Below are positions 1 through 8,477 of a DNA stretch of 27,627 nt, piece after piece (position 1 is the stretch's first letter; every line of letters begins with the position of its first letter). The stretch is from contig JANBPK010001581.1 of the NCBI GenBank assembly GCA_027579435.1, positions 1 to 27,627 on the forward strand, read 5' to 3'. Position numbers and translations under genes: made by a program. This stretch comes from Candolleomyces eurysporus (Eukaryota > Basidiomycota > Agaricomycetes > Agaricales > Psathyrellaceae). The notes below the pieces were generated by a model. That model saw only the letters and a program-made list of their open reading frames with translations, did not search any database and was not told where the DNA came from.

Positions 1-117
1 CGACATTGCACCAAGCAACGAGCACGAGCAGAAACGAGCAGCACCGGGCAATGGGCATGAGCCAGAATCAATGCGCCATGCGCTGGGCAACGAGCACGGA
101 GCAGTGCCTGCTCGGCG
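1..117. repeat. Degenerate GC-rich short tandem-like repeat at window edge
   Basis: Variants of a unit resembling GCAACGAGCACGAGCA recur. Clear copies are near 15-30 and 97-112, with weaker ones (for example GCAATGGGCATGAGC) between. The units are irregular in length, so this looks like a decayed minisatellite. It continues off the left edge, so its full extent is unknown. No reading frame in it looks coding. Confidence 0.35.
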
Positions 118-825
118 TTACCTAGATGACTGACAAATCAGGTTGTTTGAAAAAGCAAGAAGTAACGTGCCTATATGCGCAAGTCTTCCCCTCTTCCAAA
201 AAACCGCCATCCTATTGTGTTAGCAGCGGGGACGACTTCAGATGCAGGGCAGCCGTGGAGACTCGTCTTTCTGAAACGGAATCATCAGCCTCATGAGGTT
301 AGCCACTGTGGACTCACCGCAAAGACCCTTCTATCGCGTGAAAACACCGGATCCAACAGAAGAGAAACAGGGCTTCGACGTAAGAGACAGACTAAATAGT
401 GGGACTATATGCAGTGATAAATAAGGAACGATATAACGACATGGTGGTTCCCAGAAAAAGAAAGATGCCGACCATCTGCTGAGTCACTGGTCAATTCGTC
501 GCCACTCGACATCATTCTCTCGCGCTCTTGATCACAAAATCATCTTTGCAACCCTTTTGCGGGCCCTGTGATGACTAAATTAGGTGCCAAAGAATATTCC
601 TAGCCTCAGCGCTTAGAGACACGGCAACTTTAGCGCCTTGTAGGTTCCAACTAATTCCGCACTCCTCGGGTTCTTCTCTGCGGTTAGAGCGCGCACGTCG
701 GAATTTAGAGACTAAACGACTTACCAATGAAGACTTACCAAGACCTCCTTACAAGTCCTAATTTAGACCGTGCCAAGTCTACTATCACACTAGTGCAATG
801 CTCCAACCGTCACGCTCCCCAGGAG
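118..825. other. Gene-free stretch upstream of the hydrolase gene
   Basis: No exon, RNA gene or mobile element could be supported on either strand. The only sizeable frame (175-399, plus strand) encodes a basic, low-complexity 74-residue peptide with no recognisable fold and no plausible splice partners. The right part is taken to be the promoter region of the gene that starts at 866. Confidence 0.5.
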
Positions 826-832
826 TATAAAA
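826..832 (+). promoter_or_regulatory. TATA box of the epoxide hydrolase gene
   Basis: A perfect TATAAAA lies 33 bases before the ATG at 866. If transcription starts about 30 bases downstream of the TATA box, the 5' leader would be only a handful of bases. Confidence 0.6.
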
Positions 833-865
833 GCCCTTGCACTTCCTGGTGTTCGCCATCAAACC

Positions 866-2187
866 ATGGAGTCTCTTCTCTCGCACTTCAAGCAGTTCAA
901 AGTCTCTCGCGGCTTTAACTACCGCTACTTCTTCTCCCCTGCCACTTCCGGCAAACCAACTCTGCTCTTCATACATGGATTCCCGTCTCTTGCCATCGAC
1001 TGGCACCACCAAATTACCTTTTTCAAAGCCAAAGGCTACGGCATCGTCGTTCCCGACATGCTTGGCTACGGAGGGACAGACAAGCCCGAAGAGTACACCG
1101 AGTACCTCCACTCTCTTCTCGCTCAGGATCTGGTCGATATCCTGGATCATGAAGAGGTCACCAATGCCATCGCCATTGGGCACGACTGGTAAGGCCGTGC
1201 TCGATGAGTTTCAAGGATTGAAATACTAAACAGAAGCTTGTAGGGGCGCGAGGACCAACAGTTCGCTTGCCCATTTCCATCCAGACAGGTTCATTGGCTT
1301 TGGATTCCTCGCGGTTGGCTATACTGCCCCCAACACCTCGGTGACGTATGATGAACTGCAGGCTCAAGTGAGTCGCATGCCTCGATTGAGATCCTACTTG
1401 CAGCGTTTGACCGTCGCCACATCTAGATGACCCAGTTCATTGGCTATAATCCCTATGGTTATTGGTACGTGGCCGCCTCGAGGGATACCAATGATAAACT
1501 CACGCCGAACACAGGGAATTCTTTGCCTCTCCAGACGCTGCCGAAACAATCCCTAAGCACGTAAGTTCCGCCCTTTCTTTCGTCGACTGAGCAGTGCATC
1601 GACAAGCAAATTTTTTCATAGATCGAATCTTTCTGGGATCTTGTGCAAGCAAAGGATACCCGTATCTGGAGGCACAACATGTGCCCCCCNTGGCGCCACT
1701 CGTGTGTTCGTAGAGTCGGATACTAGGACTCCGCGCGATCCCGCCTTGGCACAGGTGAGTGCTAGTCGAGTTCGAGTTGAGTGCATGGATTTTCTTACAC
1801 CCCGGTCAGATCCAGAGGATCCACGACAAAGAATTCGCCAAAGGAGGGTTCAGAGGCCCTCTGAACTACTACAGAGTCGCAATCTCGGCCGAGGAATTGG
1901 AAGATGCGAAGAGTGGGTAACGTTAAGTTTCTACCTGGAACCATATTTGCTTATGTGCTCCTTCCTTAGAGGCCCCGCTCGAGAACTATATCGTCCAGAA
2001 GCCTGTTTACTTAGGCTGCACCGAGCGGGATGAGATCTGCGTTCCTATCATTGCACAAACTGCGGCAAGGCAATTCTGCCCTCAGGCTACCATCGAAACT
2101 TTCGACACGGGGCATTGGGTGCTTCTGGATGTGCCCAACGATGTGAATTTGGCTTTGGAGAAATGGATCAATTCCATCGTTGTCTGA
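866..2187 (+). CDS. Epoxide hydrolase-like alpha/beta hydrolase
   Basis: Seven exons: 866-1188, 1244-1367, 1427-1464, 1515-1560, 1622-1754, 1810-1912 and 1970-2187, joined by GT-AG introns. They give about 327 residues, normal for soluble epoxide hydrolases. The oxyanion motif HGFP is at residues 37-40. The nucleophile elbow GHDWG carries the putative catalytic Asp107. Later come the tyrosine-containing lid (PYGYW, LNYYR), an acidic candidate in CTERDE and the catalytic-His segment GHWVLL. Family knowledge: such enzymes open epoxides to diols through an ester on the Asp, usually in the cytosol; the substrate here is unknown. The N at 1690 follows a run of six C and breaks the frame; reading without it restores MCPPGATRVF and the family pattern. 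I treat it as an assembly error, not a pseudogene. The next gene converges 154 bases away. Confidence 0.9.
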
Positions 2188-2341
2188 GTACTTAGCTCCC
2201 AGTTGAATACCGTCGTACTTTGGAGTTAACGTAGTCTTGATAATCATATAAGGTCCCTAGTAGTTCTGTCAAAGATGTAAGAGACGTAGGATATATACAG
2301 TGAATGAGCAAGATAGATCAATAGGATGACTCGCGCTAGAT

Positions 2342-4319
2342 TCATGATTCATCAGCTTCCACCTCGAACGCGCAGCAGAACTGTTCTCGGTCCAGTAAAA
2401 TGAAACCCTTTCCATCTGGGGCCCATCGTACATCTCGAGTTTCAAATTGCTCTAGAGCATTAGAAGTCAGCGTTTAGCCAGGGGTCCAATACAAGACCAA
2501 GAATACGAACTAGCCGGGACTCCTATGCATTCTGCCATCTCTTCTTCCTGACCCGAATCACCAGTCCATTCATCGCTCCAGATATACACACTCTGGGATC
2601 CGCAGCAAAGGGCCAGGCTGCCCTTTCGGACCGGGTTCCATCGCGCATGCAGTACGGGCTGCGAGTGTAAGAGCACAGCTCTTAGATGAGGGAGGAAAGC
2701 ATCCTGGGGAGAGGGGAAGTTGAAGATATGAAGCGCGGTTGGGGTGCTTTCTATAGGTCGTATTAGTCGACAAGCTTGTCGGAAGAATAGTTTACGGACC
2801 AAAGCGAACAAGTAGTAATGACCCAGTGGTATTGAATTCGAGTTGGACTGCGCCACACTTGGGGTAAGGTTTGGATAGGTCTGGTCGATTTATTGATAGC
2901 GTTTGTGTGCCTTGAAGGTGATCGTCTGAGAAGGATTATGGGATCAACACAGCACAGGCAAGAAGGTATGGGGTCATACACGAAAGGAATCCACGGCCCT
3001 CCGTAGCTTCGAGCCATCGAGGAGGTTCTCTCCAAGTTTTCTGCAAAGAAGGTTTCAGAGAGGATGTATAAGCAGAAAGGTACGGCACACACGGCATTGG
3101 ACGGTATTCGGGAATTCAGCTCGAGGGTGGCGACAGGTGACCAAGTAAGGCTATCCAAGATATGGATCTTGTCTGGAGATTGGTAACATCTTCAACGCCA
3201 TGGTGAATAAAAACGAACCTTGTCGTCCCAACCGGCAACGACCAGGAAAAGCCCGTTCGGGTGCCAAGCTACATTGCGGATCCCGAACCCCGGATCTGGG
3301 TCTGGGGTGAATGTGGCAAGTAGATCACCGGACAGTGATAAGATATACAGTTTGTACTACTGAAGATTGAGACAGGCCCTGAAGCCGAACGCTGAATCAG
3401 CCTACTACATACCTCCAGAGGACCTTCCCAAGCGGCAAGACAGCTGCCGGTAGGAGATAGCGAAAAGGATGAGAGAGAGGAAGTGGGGAGCGGAAAGTGC
3501 TGCGAAAACATCGAATATCAGTTCAGAAGCATGAACGTTGCCAATTACCTACTCGAACAAGTTTATAGAGGTCGGAGGCATCGTAAACACCAAGAGTGTC
3601 CTTTGATTTGTGACGTTCTGCTAGCACAAAGTAACGTCCATCTGCTCGAAAAGCGTACCCTGTCGGCAGTTCGATGATCAACAGATGGTCGAATGTAGAG
3701 ACAGTCAGAATACCTTTATCAGGGTGTACGGGGTATTGGATGTAAGTAGCGGTTCCTGTTACCAAGGACCAGAGGGTGACTCGGAGCTGCATAGAAATCA
3801 GTAAATGAACAAGTGGCCATAGATCCGCGGCACTCACTCCCCACTCTGAAAAGCACACAACGCTCCTTCCGTCAGGCGCCCACTCTGCCTTGACAAGGCC
3901 TGGTACTCTCGGTCAGATCTATGGAGGTGAGGTCATCATAGATTACCTTCGGCACCCGAATCTATTCTCCCGCTCCATTCCTCGTCCCGTAATTTGAAGA
4001 TGTGGACTACTCCTTGTTTAGCACAGGCCGCCAAGACGTACTCTGAGTCGCAAGACCAGGCAGCATGAGTAATCCAGGTATCCTGCGCCTGGGAGGGGCC
4101 TGTGCCTGCGGCCGGTGTTTTCTGTTTTGATGTCGATTTGGTCAGTAATGCTGAGTGGGTTGCTGTTGGCGACGCGTTGATAAGCCAGGTCCTTGTGATG
4201 GTAAAGGTGTCTGCCCGACGAACGATGACCCGGTCATGGACTGCGGTGAGTATGAAGTGAGCACCGGGGCTGAATGCAACAAGAGATGCGGACTGTCTGT
4301 AGATTTCCGTGAAATCCAT
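2342..4319 (-). CDS. WRAP73: WD40 protein WRAP73/WDR8 (spindle-pole/centrosome factor)
   Basis: Eleven exons on the minus strand: 4319-3947, 3899-3838, 3786-3714, 3659-3553, 3499-3413, 3356-3219, 3167-3093, 3040-2980, 2925-2800, 2750-2511 and 2451-2342. All are in phase and give 483 residues (human WRAP73 is about 460). The start MDFTEIYRQSASL, the motif GRYFVLAERH, the block WHPNGLFLVVAGWDDK and the end RWAPDGKGFILLD all follow the family. WD40 blades form a propeller. Family knowledge: WDR8 works with Msd1/SSX2IP-type partners to anchor microtubules at the spindle pole. A Ser/Thr/Lys-rich insertion at about residues 58-80 is not in the animal protein. Intron 9 has an unusual GTCCGT donor. 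The gene shares a 278-base divergent promoter with the MFS gene. Confidence 0.9.
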
Positions 4320-4597
4320 GAATCTGGTATGAATTGAAGATGGCTTTCAGGAACAAGGAGTGACGCGCCTGACCAAAACATAGACGCGTGACGCGCTGGC
4401 CGAAAGCGGCAAATGGCTCCGGCGCCTTGGCGGTAGTATGCCCTCCGGCACACGGTGTTTAACCGCTCCGGCAAACACTCTACCCACTTCTCATGAAACG
4501 ACACCATACGGTTCTACATAAACTCTTTTTCTGGCCAAGCATCTTCCCAACATGCCTGGGTGACCTGGTCGCTTTTCCACACCCCCNTCGTATTGCC

Positions 4598-6907
4598 ATG
4601 GTCCACACGAATACCAACTCACCCTGCCCTTCCGCCGCCACCGTGATTGACAAAAGTTCAATCAAAGAAGAGAGTGATGATCAGCTCAAGGAGGCGGTTG
4701 ACCCCTATGTCGTCCAATTTGAGCCCAACGATCCCCAGAATCCAAAGGCATGTTTTTTCTCTGTCACTGTGACGACTACTTTAAAAAAGAAAGGGCTTAC
4801 CTCGCGTATAGAATTGGTCCACCGCGCGAAAATGGTACTTGACGATGGCGAGCGGACTGTTGGTTCTCAACGCGTGAGTTTTCTTCTTACCCGCCGCCTT
4901 TATCTACACACTCATATCAATTTCCAGGACATTCGCGAGCTCGTCTCGTAAGTATGAAATCCTCCCCGCTGAAAAATGTTTTCATTTCTCTCCGTATCAG
5001 CCTCTGGAATTTTTCCCCACATCGTCAAGGAGTTCCAGATGTCGGAGAAACTTGGAGTTCTCACTCTCTCGTTGTTTGTCACTGGATATTGCGTGGGGTA
5101 AGTAACACCTCGTCTATTAGTATAGATCTTTATTGACCATTTGGACAGTCCAATTTTATGGGGCCCGCTGTCTGAGCTATACGGGCGTCGCCCAATTCAT
5201 GTCTGGCCCTATCTGGGCTTCATGGTGAGCATCTATAACCGGCTCGGATGACTACGTCCGATATTCTGACATGCTTCCAGGGCTTTCTAGTGGGAGCTGC
5301 GCTTGCTCCCAACACCGCTTCCATCTTGGTTTTTCGATTTCTTGCCGGCACTTTCGCCGCAGCTCCATTGACTAATACCGGGTGTGTTTAATTTTCATCT
5401 GAAAATTGAAGCTCAAGTAAACGCTTTCGTATTTTTCTAGAGCTCTAATATCTGATGTATGGGACGCCGACATGCGAGGAAAGGCCTTGGCGATTTTTGC
5501 AGTCGCCCCGTTCGCAGGTCCTGCCCTCGGACCAACTGTTGCTGGTTTCATCGGTGATAATTCCTCTTGGAGAAATCTATTCTGGGTCGTAGCAGGTTTT
5601 GTAAGCTCCCCCGCACCACGTTACATTCTCCGTTTAACCGAAGTTACTGACGGTGCGCAGACAGGCTTCTGTTTCCTTGTAATTGTATTTACAGTGCCAG
5701 AGACCTATGCGTGAGTTTCTGGTTCCTATTCTGATCTAATTGTGCACTCATCCGAAGGGCCAGACCTATTCTATTGGCGAAGAAGGCGGAAGAGAAAAGG
5801 AAGGAAACAAACGATTCGCGGTACTATGCCCCCATCGAGAAAGAAAGCCATAGTCTGTCAAAAAGGATTTATTATGTCCTTTGTCGGCCATGGGTCATTT
5901 TCTTTCAAGAGCCGATGCTTATAGCCTTGACATTGTACATGAGCGTATGCCAGTTTCTCTTTGACTTTGAGTGCTTATGCTTACACACTTGGACCAGTTT
6001 GTCTACGGCTGCCTCTATCTTTTATTCGAGGCATACCCCATTGTTTTCTCGCAGGGACATGGGTTTAACGCCGGCATATCTGGACTCATGTTGCTCCCGA
6101 TCCCCATCGGCGGTGTTCTTGCTGTTATACTGGTAAGAGATGCCTCCCACACGTTAACGTTAGACTCACAGCTATTCTAGTATATCGGTCACTATAACCC
6201 TCAATACGAGGCGGAAATGAAGCGCCTCGCGCCAAAACCTGTCCCTCCAGAGTTCCGTCTCGACATGACGTTCGTCGCCTGCCCCTTATTTGCCGTTTCT
6301 TTCTTTTGGTTTGGGTGAGGACTGTCCAAAGAGATTGTCGACCGATTAAGCTAACCAGTCACAAGTTGGACCTCTTTCCCTTCGATATCATTCTGGGCCC
6401 CTCTCTCGGCCGGACTGTTGATGGGATTCTCCATCCAAATTATCTTCGTGAGTATTCGTTCGACTTCTAGGATCTAAGCGTTGGGTAACTGACACGATGG
6501 GTGATATTTAGCTCGGTCTATTCAACTATCTCGTAGATGCATATATCAAAGTTGCTGCCTCCGCATTGGCGTCGACAACAATTGTCCGTAGCCTTTTTGG
6601 TGCGGGCTTTCCTGTAAGTTAAGACCATCTGCCTGTATCCGTGATCTAAGTACTGTTCTTTTTAGCTCTTTGGTGGTGACATGTACAAGGCACTGGACCC
6701 CAGGTGGGCGTCTACGGTTATTGGATTTATCGCAATCGCTCTCGTTCCTATACCCATTGTGCTCAAAAGGTATTCGAAATTTCATTGTTCTCATTTGCTG
6801 AGCCTAACCTTCCGCCCTCGTTAACTCACAGGTACGGGCCTTTGCTACGACGCAGGTCAAAGTATTGTCCAGTGGAGGATTCGGACGTCGAAACAGAAAC
6901 GACATGA
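4598..6907 (+). CDS. MFS transporter, DHA1 drug/polyamine exporter type
   Basis: Fifteen exons: 4598-4747, 4812-4873, 4928-4947, 5001-5097, 5149-5224, 5281-5381, 5441-5600, 5661-5710, 5764-5944, 5998-6132, 6181-6314, 6366-6447, 6512-6613, 6666-6769 and 6832-6907. They give 509 residues, normal for 12-helix proton antiporters. The N-terminal lead DPYVVQFEPNDPQNPK runs into the first helix. Motif A, GPLSELYGRRP, is at residues 115-125. The stretches APLTNTGALISDVW and VPETYAP follow, then a long cytosolic loop between helices 6 and 7, and PLFGGDMY near helix 11. Family knowledge: such proteins (Tpo1/Flr1 group) export polyamines, toxins or fungicides across the plasma membrane; the substrate here cannot be told. 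Intron 1 starts with GC and exon 3 has only 20 bases. ATG 4598 is chosen because the upstream in-frame ATG (4493) reads through an N at 4587. Confidence 0.93.
4748..4811 (+). other. GC-AG intron (MFS gene, intron 1)
   Basis: The exon ends AAG and the intron starts GCATGT and ends TATAG. Only this donor joins NPK to NWSTARKWYLTMASG in frame, the expected family sequence. A GT a few bases on would break the frame. Confidence 0.75.
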
Positions 6908-7133
6908 AATTAGCGATAGATCTTACTTTAGGAAATCTTTAATTCTTGTAGAATAGAATTTAATGTAGCTTTATGTCGATTCAAGGACGCCTGGTCCAAT
7001 CAGAACGTGGCGGAGTGCGACGCGTCGCTCTAGGAAGCTCAATCCCACGGTCAATTTATTGCCAGCTTTGCGGTCCGGATGTTTGCATTCGTCCAACACT
7101 ACACGCCGTACTGACCACGAAAGTGTACTCAAG

Positions 7134-7605
7134 ATGCCTCCAATGACTCTCAATGGCGTCGTAACTAAGGCAGGGTTTATGAAAAAGACAGTGACCGTAA
7201 CAGTGTCGCGTTTCATTGACCACAAACTCACTGGAAAGGTACGTCTCCCAACGTCACTGGTACTACTAGACCGCGACTAAACCATCTACGTAGCGTATTG
7301 TCAGAAGCAAGAAGTATCTCGTACACGACGAACAAAACGGTACTCGAAGTTGCTTTCCCTGGTGTTGACTGAATCTCATCTGGTTTGCATCACCTAGCTC
7401 TTCGAACGGAGGATTTGGTCGTCATCCGTAACTGCCCGCCAAAATCTGCATTGAAACGATTCGAGCTACACAAACTACTCAAGAGTCCAGAAACGGAGCG
7501 AGAACTCGCTCGCGCACGACGGTTACAGGTGCAGCAGCATCGTCATCGGAGACGCCGGCGGGTTCAACGACCACCAAGGTTCTTGAAGCATTACAACAGT
7601 CATGA
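7134..7605 (+). CDS. MRPS17: Mitochondrial ribosomal protein uS17m; frame uncertain at C-terminus
   Basis: Exons 7134-7238, 7294-7339 and 7398 onward. The product starts MPPMTLNGVVTKAGFMKKTV and contains the uS17 core: KTVTVTVSRFIDHKLTGK, RSKKYLVHDE and LVVIRNCPPKSALKRFELHK. This is the OB-fold protein that binds 16S-like rRNA in the small subunit. After SPETERELARAR the open frame continues to 7825 as an Arg-rich string unlike any uS17 tail. It would also overlap the whole last exon of the convergent prefoldin gene. The frame one base back (codons from about 7525) gives an Ala/Ser/Thr-rich tail ending EALQQS with a stop at 7603-7605, about 125 residues in all. I think that end is right and that a base is missing near 7505-7525. 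An unlikely alternative is a 44-base intron, 7485-7528. Confidence 0.82.
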
Positions 7606-7712
7606 CCAATCGGTCCCATTGCTGCCATATGGGCGGGGTTTGCAGGAAATGCACCGAGCAACTGGCGGCGTAGAGGAACTGGGCGTTTTCGTTTCTTCAT
7701 GGGTGAATGGGG

Positions 7713-8261
7713 TCATGGCTGGCCAGCTGAGGCATTCTGTCTGTTGCGGATCTGAATGGCACTCTGAACGGAAGCCAGCTACGGGAGTGAGGTCAGGGCC
7801 GCGGCCTTCGCAGTCAAGAATATAGCTCATACCTCTTCCTTTTTCTTTTCCATCTGGCCATCCAAATCCTTGATCTGCGCTTCTACTCTCTTGCTTTGTT
7901 ATTGATTAGACTAGTTAGCTCCCTGTAATCCCTAATTGCTCTTGAAATCACCCACATTTCACTTCGGATGAATTCGAGACGAGTGTCAACTGTGCTCTTT
8001 GCTTCGGCCTGGTCTTGCTTGACGAGCACAGGTCCTAGAAGCTTATAGACAGTATTTTCTTCCGTCAGTTGGGTGAATTCCTTGAGATCGCTTCGTTTAG
8101 ATAGTGTCTGCAGGGAGCAATGCGTTTCTGACCTTTCGCACCAGCTCATTTTCCTGCAACTGCGCATCCAGACGTTCTCGTGCTTCAATGGCTTTGCTAG
8201 AGGTGACCTGAAGCTTTTGGATCTCCCCAGCAATATCTGTGAGCTTATTTTCCAAAGACAT
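7713..8261 (-). CDS. PFD6: Prefoldin subunit 6 (beta-type)
   Basis: Four exons: 8261-8133, 8080-7956, 7893-7833 and 7778-7713. All GT-AG and phases match, giving 126 residues, the usual size. The N-terminal helix MSLENKLTDIAGEIQKLQ leads into the strong family blocks RLDAQLQENELV and NTVYKLLGPVLVKQD. Then comes the returning coiled-coil helix VEAQIKDLDGQMEKKKEE. Family knowledge: prefoldin is a cytosolic hexamer of two alpha and four beta subunits that carries unfolded actin and tubulin to the CCT chaperonin; subunit 6 is Yke2 in yeast. The start is the only ATG that gives the complete first helix. The gene is divergent from the gamma-glutamyltransferase gene (216 bases between starts) and convergent with uS17m. 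Confidence 0.94.
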
Positions 8262-8423
8262 GGCTGTTCGAAGATAAACGGCAGATCAAAAGCCCAGCTG
8301 CTTCACACGCCGGCAATAGCCTTTGATCGCGTCTGATCACACTGCCGCCTGCCTTCTCCACAGCGGAGGTCCATTCTCTCCCCGGAAGGGCATGGTCCGG
8401 CGAGTCTTCTTCCTATGATACGA

Positions 8424-8430
8424 TATAAAA
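8424..8430 (+). promoter_or_regulatory. TATA box of the gamma-glutamyltransferase gene
   Basis: TATAAAA ends 47 bases before the ATG at 8478. A second, out-of-frame ATG at 8450 opens a 15-codon frame ending at 8497 that overlaps the main start. Whether it is in the mRNA depends on where transcription begins. Confidence 0.55.
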
Positions 8431-8477
8431 ATGCCCCATACTGGGTGACATGGAACCCAACACCCATCTGATTCCCC

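Noticed and set aside
175..399. 74-codon open frame on the plus strand
   Set aside because: Basic, low-complexity translation without recognisable motif, promoter or splice partners; frames of this length are expected by chance.
785..1183. 132-codon frame antisense to exon 1 of the epoxide hydrolase
   Set aside because: Mirror of a well-supported exon; no motif of its own.
4155..4337. 60-codon plus-strand frame with several Cys, looking like a small secreted peptide
   Set aside because: No signal peptide; it is the reverse of WRAP73 exon 1, whose frame is firmly supported.
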